Of a DNA stretch of 64,000 nt, positions 18,275-28,557 are shown piece by piece. The notes below the pieces were generated by a model. It did not search any database, was not told where the DNA came from, and saw only the letters and a list, made by a program, of their open reading frames with translations. A program made the position numbers and the translations under genes. Numbering within the stretch: the stretch's first letter is position 1; every line of letters starts with the position of its first letter. Origin of the DNA: Mucilaginibacter sp. dw_454 (GTDB lineage: Bacteria; Bacteroidota; Bacteroidia; Sphingobacteriales; Sphingobacteriaceae); the NCBI RefSeq assembly GCF_018449775.1, contig NZ_JAAVVB010000002.1:620001-684000 (forward strand), in the 5' to 3' direction.

Positions 18275-21200
18275 TTAAAAAGTAGCCTGTAACGAACAAG
18301 TTAAACTGCGGGCATACGGGTAATCAATACCGCGCTCTTGCTGTATGGTTGATGTATAAAAGGCATCATTTACCGTAAGTGTGGCGCGCAACATTTGCAT
18401 GCCGATTTTTTTGGCAAATGACTTTTTAACATCGTAAGAAAGTGTAACTGATGGCAGATCGAGCGTATTTTCTTTCTGTACAAAACGCGATGTAGCATAG
18501 GAAGTGCCTAAATCTGCCACGTTCTTAAACAACGCCTGGTCGCCTGGTTTTTGCCAGCGTTCAGTCAAAGCCCGGCTGTCTACGTTAAACCTTGGGTCGG
18601 CATTTTCAACGCGATCTATTAAGGTCTGATTAAAGGCCTGTCCACCGAATTTATAATGAAACTGGAAGCTTACTAAAAACTGCTTGTAAGTAATATTACT
18701 TCCTATAAAGCCTTCAGCTTTAGGCTCCATATCGCCTATAGGCTGTTCGTCAGCAGCATTCCAGTCGTAAGTCAGCGTTCCGTCGCGTTTAACCAGTAAT
18801 TCCTTACCGTTTTCCGGATCGATACCTAATGATTTGACGCCCCATATGGTGTATAGCGACTGCCCTTCCTGGTAATGCAGTAAAGGAACTCCCTGCGCGT
18901 TATTAGCCGTATTAGACTGATAAGCATTAACAGCATCATTGTAGGCCTTTAGCGAGTTAGAGATCCTAACGATGGTGTTTTTATTATGCGCCAGGTTGCC
19001 TATAATGTTGATATTAACATCTTTGGTTTGATAGGCGTTAATGGTTAAATAGAGCTCATATCCTTTGTTGCTCATGTCGCCCAGGTTGGCATCATAAGTT
19101 GTAAAACCGGTTGATGGCGCAATGTTGATGTTGTTTACTAAGCCCTTAGTGAGTTTGTAATAATAATGCGGATTGATAACGATACGGTCTTTCAGGAAGC
19201 CCAGCTCCATCGAAAAATCGTAGTTGGTTGTTTTTTGCCATTTTAAATCCTCGTTGCCATATGCGTCAACAGTAGCACCAACACCGGTTGAATACCAGTT
19301 AGAAGACTGATAGCTATAAGTGGTATTAGCTAATGACGGAGGAAAGTTAACCGAACCTGTTTGGCCAGTGGTAAACGTTAATTTTAACCGAGACAACTCC
19401 GGCATTGAATTTTTAATGAAGCTTTCGTAGTGTGCATTCCAGCCTATACCAGTTGCCCAAAACGGAGCGATACGTTGATTAGCACCAAATGAAGAAGAAC
19501 CATTGGCGCTCAATGTAGCATCAAACAGGTATTTGTTTTTATACGCGTAGTTTGCACTAAAAAAATCTGATAAAGTACGGGTAGTGGCGACATTACCTGA
19601 AGGCGAAGAATCCGGTGTATAAGTACGGGCAAAGCCTATGTTGGTAAAGTGATCATTAGAAAACCCACGAGCCTGGAAATACTTATAATCCTCGTTAGAA
19701 GTGTAAACCTGCGAGCTTAAAACTGCGTTGATGGAATGATCGCCTATTTGCTTATTGTAGGCCAGTTTAAGGTTTCCATTAAGTGTAAGTACGTTGTCAT
19801 TAGTATAATCATAGCTGCCGCGATTTTGAATATCGCTGGTTGGGCCATAATAAAAAGTGTTGCTCAATGGCGAAATGAATTTGTCGGCTGTATTCTTTGT
19901 ATCAATGATGCTGAAAAGTCCGATCAAACGAAGCCCGGGTAAAAGCTTCCAGTCGGCCATTAAATCGTCCTGAAATTCCAGGTAAGATGACCGATCGAAG
20001 CTACCCAGCGTCGATTCAAACAGTGGGTTATAAACAGGCTCATTTTGAATCTGATTTGGGCCGCTTTGGTGCGTATCTACCCGCCAGTTAGCAATTTCTC
20101 TTAAATAATTTCCGTTAGCATCTCTTATAGGATAATAAGGATTCATGGCTACATAAGTAGAAAAATCGCCATATTCTGAATTGGTTGCCTTGATCTGGCT
20201 TATCGTTACCTCGTTTTTGATGAGCAAACTTTTAGTCGGGTTGTAAAAAAAACTCATGCCACCGGTGTAGCGGTCGCGGCCCGAGCCTTTCATTACGCCG
20301 GGAGCTGTTTCATAGCGCAAATCAATACCATAACGAAAAGTAGAATCGCCACCTTCTGCATATAAAGAATGCTTCATGCCATAAGCGTTTTGCAGCGGTT
20401 GAGATAGCCAATAACTATTAACCCCGCTCACTACGTTACGCAATTTGCTGTAGTATTCCTGATCTAATTGATCTTGTGTTTCTGCGGTGCTGTTAACGGC
20501 ACTGTATAGTCCGGCCAGCTGTTCATATCTCAACTTATCAGAAGCGTTGAGAACATGGTAACCTGTTAGGTCAGGCGCCTGAACTTTTAGCTCGTAATTG
20601 TAAGTTAGCTGTAGTTTGCCCGGTAACGGTGCCTTGGTGGTAATTACTATTACACCATTGGCAGCCTTAGAACCGTATACTGCGGTGGCCGCAGCATCTT
20701 TCAGGATATTCACTGAGGAGATTCGGTTCATGTCCAAATCGACCACTTTTTCTAAGGAAACTTCAAATCCATCCAATATAAATACCGGCAGATTATAAGT
20801 GCTCGAAAGACTGTTACGATCGATAAATGTGCTGTTATTACTATTATTTACCGACGGTAGGGTTGTCGAGCCACGTACAGTAACTTTTGGTAAAGAGTTT
20901 GGGTCAGATCCCAATAAATTGTTATCAGCAATACGGAAAGATGGATCAAAAGTAGCGATACTGGCAATTAAGCTTTGAGGATTAACCCGTCGCAGGTCTT
21001 CGCCTTTAATGGTAATGGCCGAGCCTGTATAATTATCTTTTTTGATTACCTGGTAACCGGTGACAACAACATCATTTATGTGGTTGTTTTTGGCAGATAG
21101 CGGTACTTCGATAGGTTTGCCGTCTACAACTGTAACTTCCTTGAAGTTATAACCAACATAGCTAAATGTCAAAACATCGCCTTGTTCAACACCAACCTTA

Positions 21201-21721
21201 AACTCGCCGTTAGCATTGGTTTGCACGTGGATAGGTTTGTTTTTAACACCAATATTTACACCTATCAATGGCTCACGAGTTGCACTGTCTATAACTCTGC
21301 CCTCGGCGATGATTGGGACCTTGACGGGAGATATTATTATAGGTGCTACCACAGTTTTGCTTTTTGCGGGGCTAATAACTATGGTTTTGTCTACAATAGT
21401 AAAATCAAGATCAAGGTTTTGTAAACATGTACGTACAGCATCTGCCAGTGGTGCATTTTTAATGTCAACATCTTTAACCTGCTTTACATTAATTTTTTCG
21501 GTATAAAAGAAAGTATAGCCTGTTTGTTTTTTGATCTCTTTAAACAAGTTTTCAAGTGTGGCCTGGTGCCGGGATATTGTTACGGTTTGCGCAAAAGTTG
21601 CGGCGGAGATATTCAAAGCTCCTATCAATAACAAAATGGTAGTCAACTTCATAACTACAAAGAATTTGCGCTTTGCTACCCCAATAAATTGCATAGGGGT
21701 GCAAAGAAAATTTAATTTCAT
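18275..21721 (-). CDS. SusC/RagA TonB-linked outer-membrane transporter with STN signalling domain
   Basis: 1148 residues from the ATG at 21721. Signal segment (about 25-45) and then an STN domain (about 55-115; L-E-N-L-F-K-E-I-K-K-Q-T-G-Y-T-F) that contacts an anti-sigma factor. A carboxypeptidase-like domain follows (GRVIDSATREPLIGVNI), then a TonB plug with V-F-I-L-D-G-F-E and NILKDAAATAVYGSKAANGV, and a 22-strand-type barrel ending in L-Q-A-T-F. The STN domain and upstream FecR and ECF sigma genes indicate substrate-triggered transcription. The substrate is unknown. Confidence 0.93.
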   Translation of the reverse strand: MKLNFLCTPMQFIGVAKRKFFVVMKLTTILLLIGALNISAATFAQTVTISRHQATLENLFKEIKKQTGYTFFYTEKINVKQVKDVDIKNAPLADAVRTCLQNLDLDFTIVDKTIVISPAKSKTVVAPIIISPVKVPIIAEGRVIDSATREPLIGVNIGVKNKPIHVQTNANGEFKVGVEQGDVLTFSYVGYNFKEVTVVDGKPIEVPLSAKNNHINDVVVTGYQVIKKDNYTGSAITIKGEDLRRVNPQSLIASIATFDPSFRIADNNLLGSDPNSLPKVTVRGSTTLPSVNNSNNSTFIDRNSLSSTYNLPVFILDGFEVSLEKVVDLDMNRISSVNILKDAAATAVYGSKAANGVIVITTKAPLPGKLQLTYNYELKVQAPDLTGYHVLNASDKLRYEQLAGLYSAVNSTAETQDQLDQEYYSKLRNVVSGVNSYWLSQPLQNAYGMKHSLYAEGGDSTFRYGIDLRYETAPGVMKGSGRDRYTGGMSFFYNPTKSLLIKNEVTISQIKATNSEYGDFSTYVAMNPYYPIRDANGNYLREIANWRVDTHQSGPNQIQNEPVYNPLFESTLGSFDRSSYLEFQDDLMADWKLLPGLRLIGLFSIIDTKNTADKFISPLSNTFYYGPTSDIQNRGSYDYTNDNVLTLNGNLKLAYNKQIGDHSINAVLSSQVYTSNEDYKYFQARGFSNDHFTNIGFARTYTPDSSPSGNVATTRTLSDFFSANYAYKNKYLFDATLSANGSSSFGANQRIAPFWATGIGWNAHYESFIKNSMPELSRLKLTFTTGQTGSVNFPPSLANTTYSYQSSNWYSTGVGATVDAYGNEDLKWQKTTNYDFSMELGFLKDRIVINPHYYYKLTKGLVNNINIAPSTGFTTYDANLGDMSNKGYELYLTINAYQTKDVNINIIGNLAHNKNTIVRISNSLKAYNDAVNAYQSNTANNAQGVPLLHYQEGQSLYTIWGVKSLGIDPENGKELLVKRDGTLTYDWNAADEQPIGDMEPKAEGFIGSNITYKQFLVSFQFHYKFGGQAFNQTLIDRVENADPRFNVDSRALTERWQKPGDQALFKNVADLGTSYATSRFVQKENTLDLPSVTLSYDVKKSFAKKIGMQMLRATLTVNDAFYTSTIQQERGIDYPYARSLTCSLQATF

Positions 21722-21893
21722 ATTTTTGAACAGAATTAGGTGACTAAAAAGCAGCACGCTGTGAACGCTCTACTGCTAACCTTTTTACTGCCGGTGGCAC
21801 GCTAATGCCGCCGGCTTTGTTTTTGAGAAGAGAGATTAGTATATCTTTTTCATATGCTCTTGGGTTTAATCAGTGAATAGCTTATGTTAATTT

Positions 21894-23063
21894 TTAGTTA
21901 GTAGGCGGTGCGTAAGAGACGGTTAAACGTCGTCCTTCAATTTCAAAATGAGCATGGTTTATCTCCATGATGCGGAGTACGTCTGTAAGTTTACTAGAGC
22001 GGGCAATTTCCCCGTAAAAACGTTCTTCCGGGAAACTGCCGGCGTAATCAATGTCAACATTGTACCAGCGCGATATTTGTCGCATAATGGTTTTTAAATC
22101 ATCGCCATCAAAAGCAAACAAACCATTTTTCCAGGCTATTTCTTTATCCAGATCAACTGTTTTTTTGATGATTTGCCCGTTTTGCCCCAAAACAGCCTGT
22201 TGGCCCGGAATAATTCTTTCGGCTGCATTGCCTGCTGATACTTCAACTGAGCCTTCAAGCAAAGTTGTTTTTACCGCGGCCTCGTCGGCATAAGCGTTGA
22301 TGTTAAAGTGGGTGCCCAAAACAGTTACAGTTTGCGAGTTAGATTTAACTTTAAATGGCCGTGTTTTGTCTTTTGATACTTCAAAATATGCTTCGCCGGT
22401 TAGCTCAACTACGCGCTCATTGCCCGCGAAAACTACCGGGTAAGAAAGCGAAGAAGCTGCATTAAGGGTTACATGCGTCTCATCCGGCAACACAATTTCG
22501 TACTGCCCGCCTCTAGGTGTCGATATAGTATTACTACCTATTGATCCGGACACTGTAGTTGTAGGGTTAACAGTATAAACTAATAACCCTTGTGCATTTT
22601 TATGAATGGCGATATTGGCTTGTGTTGCAATTACGCCTTTACTCGCCGTGGTTAAATCAATGCGGGTACCGTTGGCTAATAACAGGGTAGCCCGGTTACC
22701 GCCCGGTTGAATGGTGTTTTTAGCTTGTAGCTGAGTTTGTTGTTGATTTGCGTGCCGTGTCCAAAAGAAAACACCGCCGCCAATAAGTAATAATATCGCC
22801 GCCGCCGAAAGGCGAACTGCCAACTTGCGGTAACTGAAAATATGTGGTATAGCATGGCTTTCATCAATCTTTGCATCAATGCGACGCTTTAGCCCGGCCT
22901 GTAATTCGCGAAATTCTGTTTCGTTCTGATCGCTGATCAGCTCTTCCTGAACCTCAAATAATTTATAAAACGACTCCAATACCTGCATCTCTTCAGCTGT
23001 CGCTATTCCTTTACGGTAACGCTTTAATAATTTGGCGAAATAAGGCTTGTCTATTTCCTTCAT
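21894..23063 (-). CDS. FecR-type anti-sigma factor
   Basis: 389 residues. N-terminal cytoplasmic part (1-80), one membrane segment (about residues 83-101), then the periplasmic FecR domain with S-T-P-R-G-G-Q-Y-E-I-V-L-P-D and L-T-G-E-A-Y-F-E-V, and a C-terminal secretin/STN-like domain. It holds or releases the ECF sigma factor in response to the SusC STN domain. It lies between sigma and SusC genes in the same orientation. Confidence 0.92.
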   Translation of the reverse strand: MKEIDKPYFAKLLKRYRKGIATAEEMQVLESFYKLFEVQEELISDQNETEFRELQAGLKRRIDAKIDESHAIPHIFSYRKLAVRLSAAAILLLIGGGVFFWTRHANQQQTQLQAKNTIQPGGNRATLLLANGTRIDLTTASKGVIATQANIAIHKNAQGLLVYTVNPTTTVSGSIGSNTISTPRGGQYEIVLPDETHVTLNAASSLSYPVVFAGNERVVELTGEAYFEVSKDKTRPFKVKSNSQTVTVLGTHFNINAYADEAAVKTTLLEGSVEVSAGNAAERIIPGQQAVLGQNGQIIKKTVDLDKEIAWKNGLFAFDGDDLKTIMRQISRWYNVDIDYAGSFPEERFYGEIARSSKLTDVLRIMEINHAHFEIEGRRLTVSYAPPTN

Positions 23064-23196
23064 GTTAAGCTTTTATAAAGGAATGATCCGAAAAAACGAA
23101 AAAAGCCCAGTCTGATTTAAATTTTTTTAAGAAAAATGTTAAATAATTATAAAATACACGGGTGTAAGGAGCAGAAAGGTAAAAAAATGGAATTAA

Positions 23197-23775
23197 TTAG
23201 CGTCGAAGCAGCAAGAAAAGCAAATTGGCAAGTAATATAGACTCACGAAAGGTGGCCAGCGCGCGGCCCAGATGATTTCTTACGGTTTTGACGGAAAGTT
23301 CAAGCTGATCAGCAATCTCCTGGGTACTCAGGCCTTCGTCATAACGCAGACGGAAGATGGTTCTTTGTTGTGCCGGCAGTGTATCTACCAGTTTTGAAAA
23401 AGATAAAAGAAACTCGTGGTAAAGTATATTGCTGTCTGCACGCTCATGGAGTGTCTCCAGTTCGTACACTACATCTGAAAGCGATTCATATTTGTTTTCC
23501 TTCTCAAAGTGCTTGAAAACGCCGTTGCGCACAGCCACAAACAGATAAGCCGGCAGGTTTTCAATTGCCGATTGTGAGCCTTTTTTCCAAAGCTGTAAAA
23601 AAACCTCCTGCGCTATATCCTGTGCGGCATCTACACTGGCCATGCGTTTATATGCCTGATTAACCACCTGCCGCCAATAACGGTTATAAAGCACGTCGAA
23701 AGCCTGGCGGCTGCCCTCGGCCAGCTGTGCCAGCAGCACTTTATCTTCCAAACCAGTTATATTTTCTTTAGACAT
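23197..23775 (-). CDS. ECF RNA polymerase sigma factor (FecI-like)
   Basis: 192 residues from the ATG at 23775. Region 2 reads A-Q-D-I-A-Q-E-V-F-L-Q-L-W-K-K; region 4 is a helix-turn-helix (G-L-S-T-Q-E-I-A-D-Q-L-E-L-S-V-K-T-V). The hydrophobic end (residues 178-192, ILLANLLFLLLRR) is unusual for a soluble sigma factor but does occur in Bacteroidota ECF proteins. It should drive the FecR-SusC-SusD operon downstream. Confidence 0.92.
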   Translation of the reverse strand: MSKENITGLEDKVLLAQLAEGSRQAFDVLYNRYWRQVVNQAYKRMASVDAAQDIAQEVFLQLWKKGSQSAIENLPAYLFVAVRNGVFKHFEKENKYESLSDVVYELETLHERADSNILYHEFLLSFSKLVDTLPAQQRTIFRLRYDEGLSTQEIADQLELSVKTVRNHLGRALATFRESILLANLLFLLLRR

Positions 23776-23961
23776 CAATCGTATACCATCGCTCGGGGGC
23801 GCTCTCGTTCAATATTCAGATCTCTTCAAATACTTTTCTCTTCTCTTATAACCAGGTTTGGTAACTGACTAAATTAGTAATAAAATTCTGAAAAACTAAA
23901 TTCGGTAAAGCCAGCGTTCAATGAATGTATACTTTGATTCTGACGACACTTTAACACGGTA

Positions 23962-25653
23962 TTACGTATTAGGAGTAAGTGCGAGTCCGTCGTATATCAA
24001 TTTTCTTAATTCCGGGTTTGCGGTGGCTTTATCCTGCAGGTATCTGGTAATGATGTTGACCAATGCCGGGTTGGCCATTTCCAGAATCTCCAATGCACAA
24101 AGCCAGTCCTGGGGATGTCGGCTTTGTAATTGTTCCCAAACCAAATTTAGTTCGTCTTTTATATCTTTTTTATTTCGATAATTTCTAACCTGCTGATATA
24201 GGCTTTGTAATTCCAGAGCACGGTCTGAATAGGTGGGGTGATAGGTTGTGGTTTTGGGTTGATAAGCCAATTCTTCGAAGGCGCTTTTATCCGCAGCGCC
24301 ACTATAAACCGACACAATGCGTTCGCCAACCGCCATGTCATAAACACCCCATGATGGTTCGAATAAATAATCGCCGTTATCGGCAATCACGGTACAATCT
24401 TTAAAAGAGATTAATATATTTTTTTGATCTCGCTGTAATACACAGGTAACCCAGCCTGTTAACAATATGCCGCTTTCGAAATGTAATACCAATAATTTCC
24501 CTACAGGAATAGAACGATAAGCCAAAGAGACCTTCTCGTTGATGAGTTTGCCAAAAGGTGAGCTGTATCCTTCGGCGTGATGTTCTTTACCTTGACCTTC
24601 CAACTGCCGCCCGTTAAAAGCCAAAGCAACAGGACCGCTCATTTTTAGAAAGCCATCATTAAATGAAGTTAAGGTGCCGCTAACTTCTAAGCCAGAATCA
24701 TAAACTACCGTACATGTGTTTCCGCTTTCTAAAGCTTTTTGCAAGCCGTAGCCTCCGCCAACCCTAAAAGCCATTTTGTCGGCAAAAGCGTCCAATACCT
24801 CAATTAAGTTTTGAAAGGTCGCCGTAACAAATAATTGCTGCTGTGGCTGAGTAATATCATAAGAATAATTTACCGCGTATTGGTTGTACCAAAGTTTTTT
24901 TACTGTGGGCTGCATGCAGCTGGCACTCTCGCCAATGGATGATAACAAACCTGCGCCGTAAATCTTCGGATCTTCCAGCGTGCCAATCAGACCATATTCC
25001 ACCGTCCACCAATGCAACCGGCTCAGTAGGGCCATTTCAGAGGGTTCGCCCATGTTTTGCTGGCAGAAAGCTACTTGTTCCTCGGCAGCCGTTAGTTCGG
25101 TTGGGTTCACATCGGGCATTTCTTTTAAAATGGATAACGCTCGTATGGCCTCATACAATTCATAATCCTGCGCCGAGTACATGGCTTTAGCGCCTATCGA
25201 ACCAAAATAGCTTAAGTACTGATGATAATCAGGATCGGCAATGATAGGTGCATGCCCGGCTGATTCATGGATAATATCAGGCGCAGGGGTATATTCTATA
25301 TGTTTTAATTGGCGAATATCGGCCGCAATAACTAATACCCGGTAAGCCTGGTATTCCATAAAGGCTGCCGGGGGGATAAAGCCATCCACCGTAACCGCGC
25401 CCCAGCCAATTTTTCCGAGCGCATCATTCATTTCCTGTAAACGCGGAATACGTTCTATGGTTAAGCCAGCGGCCTTCAAACCTGGAATATAAGGGTAGTA
25501 GGCCACGTCTTTCAAATGGGCATAGTTTTGCCGCATTACATATCGCCATACTGCCTGGTCAACAGGAGTATAGCGGTCATAATGTTGTTCAACAATATAT
25601 TGCCGCAAATGTGGCGGCAGGGCCGCTACTTGTTTGTTACCAAAATCGTTCAT
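23962..25653 (-). CDS. phhA: Aromatic amino acid (phenylalanine) 4-hydroxylase, long form
   Basis: 563 residues, about twice the length of Pseudomonas PhhA. Residues about 30-260 are the pterin-dependent catalytic domain with iron ligands His129 and His134 in I-I-H-E-S-A-G-H and a Glu in W-W-T-V-E-Y-G-L. Residues about 290-563 are an extra C-terminal part, beta-rich then helical, of no function known to me. It converts phenylalanine to tyrosine. Its start overlaps the HppD stop by one base, making it the last gene of the tyrosine degradation operon. Confidence 0.88.
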   Translation of the reverse strand: MNDFGNKQVAALPPHLRQYIVEQHYDRYTPVDQAVWRYVMRQNYAHLKDVAYYPYIPGLKAAGLTIERIPRLQEMNDALGKIGWGAVTVDGFIPPAAFMEYQAYRVLVIAADIRQLKHIEYTPAPDIIHESAGHAPIIADPDYHQYLSYFGSIGAKAMYSAQDYELYEAIRALSILKEMPDVNPTELTAAEEQVAFCQQNMGEPSEMALLSRLHWWTVEYGLIGTLEDPKIYGAGLLSSIGESASCMQPTVKKLWYNQYAVNYSYDITQPQQQLFVTATFQNLIEVLDAFADKMAFRVGGGYGLQKALESGNTCTVVYDSGLEVSGTLTSFNDGFLKMSGPVALAFNGRQLEGQGKEHHAEGYSSPFGKLINEKVSLAYRSIPVGKLLVLHFESGILLTGWVTCVLQRDQKNILISFKDCTVIADNGDYLFEPSWGVYDMAVGERIVSVYSGAADKSAFEELAYQPKTTTYHPTYSDRALELQSLYQQVRNYRNKKDIKDELNLVWEQLQSRHPQDWLCALEILEMANPALVNIITRYLQDKATANPELRKLIYDGLALTPNT

Positions 25654-26777
25654 TATAAATTACCACGTAGTTCCTGCTCACGTTCTATTGCTTCAAACAA
25701 AGCCTTAAAATTACCCGCGCCAAATGATTTCGCCCCTTTTCGCTGAATGATCTCAAAAAACAGCGTAGGCCGGTCCTCGACAGGTTTAGTGAAGATCTGT
25801 AATAAATAACCCTCGTCATCGCGGTCAACCAGGATACCCAGTTTTTCCAGCGGACCCAGATCTTCGTCTATATGCCCAACGCGTGCGGTTAATTCCTGAT
25901 AATAGGAGGTAGGTACACTTAAAAATTCAACCCCACGGCTTTGCAGATCGGTAACGGTTTTTACAATATCATGAGTTGCTAACGCGAGATGCTGCACACC
26001 TTCACCTTCATAAAACTCAAGGTACTCCTCAATCTGGCTTTTCTTTTTGCCTTCGGCAGGTTCATTGATCGGGAATTTCACATAGCCGTTTCCATTGCTC
26101 ATCACCTTACTCATCAGCGCCGAATATTCGGTCGAAATCATTTTATCATCGAACGTCAGAATATTTTTAAAGCCCATGATATCCTCATAAAAGCTCACCC
26201 ATTCATTCATTTTATGCCAGCCCACGTTGCCTACGCAATGGTCAATATAAAGCAAGCCTGTGTCAGTAGGTTGGTATGTGGTTTGATGCGCACGGTAGCC
26301 CGGCAAGAACAAACCTTTATAATTTTTCCTTTCGATAAAAAGGTGCACGGTTTCGCCATAAAGTTTAATTCCGCTGGTGCGTACTTCGCCAAACTCATCT
26401 GTAATAACCTGTGGTTGCTGGTAGGCTTCTGCGCCACGGCTGGTGGTTTGTTCAAAAGCATCAAAAGCATCATCAACCCATAGCGCCAATATTTTAACGC
26501 CATCGCCATGTTTTTTGATATGTTCGGCAATTGGATGGTCAGAGTGCAGTGGCGTGGTTAAAACCAGCCTGATCTTGCCCTGCTGCAATACGTACGAGGC
26601 GCGATCACGTATTCCGGTTTCTGGTCCCGCATACCCCAGGTCCTGAAAACCGAAAGCGGTTTTATAATAATGAGCCGCCTGCTTGGCATTACCCACGTAA
26701 AATTCGACATAGTCCGTGCCGTTTAATGGTAAAAAATCGGCACTTATATTTTGTTTTTCTATTGTTTGTGTTTCCAT
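25653..26777 (-). CDS. hppD: 4-hydroxyphenylpyruvate dioxygenase
   Basis: 374 residues, two vicinal-oxygen-chelate domains. Iron ligands are expected at His in Y-I-D-H-C-V-G-N, His in V-Q-H-L-A-L-A-T and Glu in L-F-F-E-I-I-Q-R. The C-terminal helix (F-G-A-G-N-F-K-A-L-F-E-A-I-E) is the gate helix of the family. It turns 4-hydroxyphenylpyruvate into homogentisate, the substrate of the enzyme encoded five bases upstream. Confidence 0.95.
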   Translation of the reverse strand: METQTIEKQNISADFLPLNGTDYVEFYVGNAKQAAHYYKTAFGFQDLGYAGPETGIRDRASYVLQQGKIRLVLTTPLHSDHPIAEHIKKHGDGVKILALWVDDAFDAFEQTTSRGAEAYQQPQVITDEFGEVRTSGIKLYGETVHLFIERKNYKGLFLPGYRAHQTTYQPTDTGLLYIDHCVGNVGWHKMNEWVSFYEDIMGFKNILTFDDKMISTEYSALMSKVMSNGNGYVKFPINEPAEGKKKSQIEEYLEFYEGEGVQHLALATHDIVKTVTDLQSRGVEFLSVPTSYYQELTARVGHIDEDLGPLEKLGILVDRDDEGYLLQIFTKPVEDRPTLFFEIIQRKGAKSFGAGNFKALFEAIEREQELRGNL

Positions 26778-26782
26778 GGTAT

Positions 26783-27940
26783 TTAGGCTATCCAGCTTTT
26801 ATAATAGTTTTCATCTTCAATTTTTAATGCATCTTCGGTCAGCATCAGCGGGCGGAAAGGATCTATCATTACCGCCAGTTCATCCGTCGATTCTTTACCG
26901 ATGGATTTTTCTACCGAACCCGGTGCCGGCCCATGTGGGATACCGCCGGGATGTAAAGTGATCTGGCCCTTCACGACACTTTTACGGCTCATAAAATCGC
27001 CATCGACATAATATAATACCTCGTCGCTATCTACATTGCTGTGATTATAAGGAGCCGGAATAGATAGTGGATGGTAGTCGAACTTACGCGGCACAAAAGA
27101 GCAAATCACAAAGTTGTGTCCTTCGAAAGTTTGGTGAACCGGTGGCGGTTGATGCAAGCGACCGGTTATTGGCTCGAAATCATGGATGGAAAATGCCCAG
27201 GGATAATGAAAACCATCCCAACCCACAAAGTCAAATGGGTGGGTGCCATAAACGTAGGGGTAGATTAAACCCTGCTTTTTAATGAGGATTTGAAAGTCGC
27301 CTTTTTCATCGTGCGTCTCCAGATTCTCCGGCCGGCGGATATCACGCTCACAATAAGGCGCGTGTTCCATTAACTGCCCTGAACTATTTAAATAGCGCTT
27401 AGGCGGCCTGATAGGACTGAAACTTTCGATAATAAACAAGCGATTGCTCTCATCATTAAATTCCATCTGATAAATGGTACCACGCGGTATCACCAGGTAA
27501 TCGCCATAGCTAAATTTGAGTTGTCCGTAGCCGGTATGCAAAGTGCCTGAGCCTTCATGCACGAAAATCACTTCGTCTGCCTGGCTGTTCTTGTAAAAAT
27601 AATCGGTCATTGATCTGCGCGGCGCGGCTAGCGAGATATGCAGATCACTGTTAACCAACACAGGTTTGCGGCTTTTTAGATAATCGTCTTCCGGGGCGAT
27701 ATTAAAGCCAATCAAACTGGTATGTTTCAAATGCTTTTCGCGGGCAATCTTTGGCTCAACAGAATAGGATTCGCCCAGCGCCTTTACCATAGTTGGCGGG
27801 TAGGCATGGTAAACCAATGAATATACGCTGGAAAAACCTTCGGTAGAAACTAATTCTTCGGCATATAATGAACCATCAGGCTTACGGAACTGCGTATGCC
27901 TTTTGTGCGGGATGCTCCCTAAAGTATGATAGCTTGGCAT
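26783..27940 (-). CDS. hmgA: Homogentisate 1,2-dioxygenase
   Basis: 385 residues, shorter than the human and fungal enzymes (about 440). The cupin core has H-E-G-S-G-T-L-H-T-G-Y-G, the active-site P-P-P-V-H-Q-T-F, N-H-S-N-V-D-S-D-E-V-L-Y-Y with the iron-ligand Glu, and L-H-P-G-G-I-P-H-G-P with a His ligand. It opens the homogentisate ring to maleylacetoacetate. Two bases separate it from the flavin reductase stop. Confidence 0.93.
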   Translation of the reverse strand: MPSYHTLGSIPHKRHTQFRKPDGSLYAEELVSTEGFSSVYSLVYHAYPPTMVKALGESYSVEPKIAREKHLKHTSLIGFNIAPEDDYLKSRKPVLVNSDLHISLAAPRRSMTDYFYKNSQADEVIFVHEGSGTLHTGYGQLKFSYGDYLVIPRGTIYQMEFNDESNRLFIIESFSPIRPPKRYLNSSGQLMEHAPYCERDIRRPENLETHDEKGDFQILIKKQGLIYPYVYGTHPFDFVGWDGFHYPWAFSIHDFEPITGRLHQPPPVHQTFEGHNFVICSFVPRKFDYHPLSIPAPYNHSNVDSDEVLYYVDGDFMSRKSVVKGQITLHPGGIPHGPAPGSVEKSIGKESTDELAVMIDPFRPLMLTEDALKIEDENYYKSWIA

Positions 27941-27942
27941 AA

Positions 27943-28557
27943 TTATATGGGTTTTGATAATTCAAACAAATCTGTTGTGCGGCAATACCAATCGCCGCCT
28001 AACCGGGCAACCAGGTCAAAGTTTTGCTGGATAGGTTTACCGGTATCATCTAACAGGTCATCACGGAAATGCATTAGTTGCACCTCGGCAATCACCAGGT
28101 TGCCTGCTCCGGGGCCTTTACCTAACGGCATCAATTGATTAACTTTACACTCTAACTGCACGGGCGATTCGGCCACACGCGGCGGTTTAACTATTACTGA
28201 TAAGAGTTCTGTTAAGCCCGCTTCGTGGAATTCATTCACACCTTTTGGATATTCCGCGCTGGCCTGGTTTACTTTTAATACTATACTATAATCTACAATA
28301 TTGACTACGCATTCGCGGATTTCATAGAGATTGTCCAATGTGTGCTTGGTGGTATTATCCCTGACACGCCGCGAAGGCGAAAAAACAACCACCGGTGGGT
28401 TAGCACTAAATAAATTAAAAAAGCTGAACGGGCTCAAATTAACCTTGCCCGCACGGTCTATCGTCGAGACCAGCGCGATTGGCCGGGGCGCAATGGCATG
28501 CTGCAAATAATTATGTACCTGCACAGTATTTAGATCGCTAATGTCAAAGCTTTTCAT
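27943..28557 (-). CDS. Flavin reductase family protein in the homogentisate operon
   Basis: 204 residues with the FMN-binding split-barrel pattern: A-I-A-P-R-P-I-A-L-V-S-T, then N-L-S-P-F-S-F-F-N and a conserved K-H-T-L-D-N. Such proteins bind FMN and often reduce it. Its role in tyrosine breakdown is not obvious, but it overlaps the fumarylacetoacetase stop by four bases (ATGA), showing tight coupling. Confidence 0.85.
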   Translation of the reverse strand: MKSFDISDLNTVQVHNYLQHAIAPRPIALVSTIDRAGKVNLSPFSFFNLFSANPPVVVFSPSRRVRDNTTKHTLDNLYEIRECVVNIVDYSIVLKVNQASAEYPKGVNEFHEAGLTELLSVIVKPPRVAESPVQLECKVNQLMPLGKGPGAGNLVIAEVQLMHFRDDLLDDTGKPIQQNFDLVARLGGDWYCRTTDLFELSKPI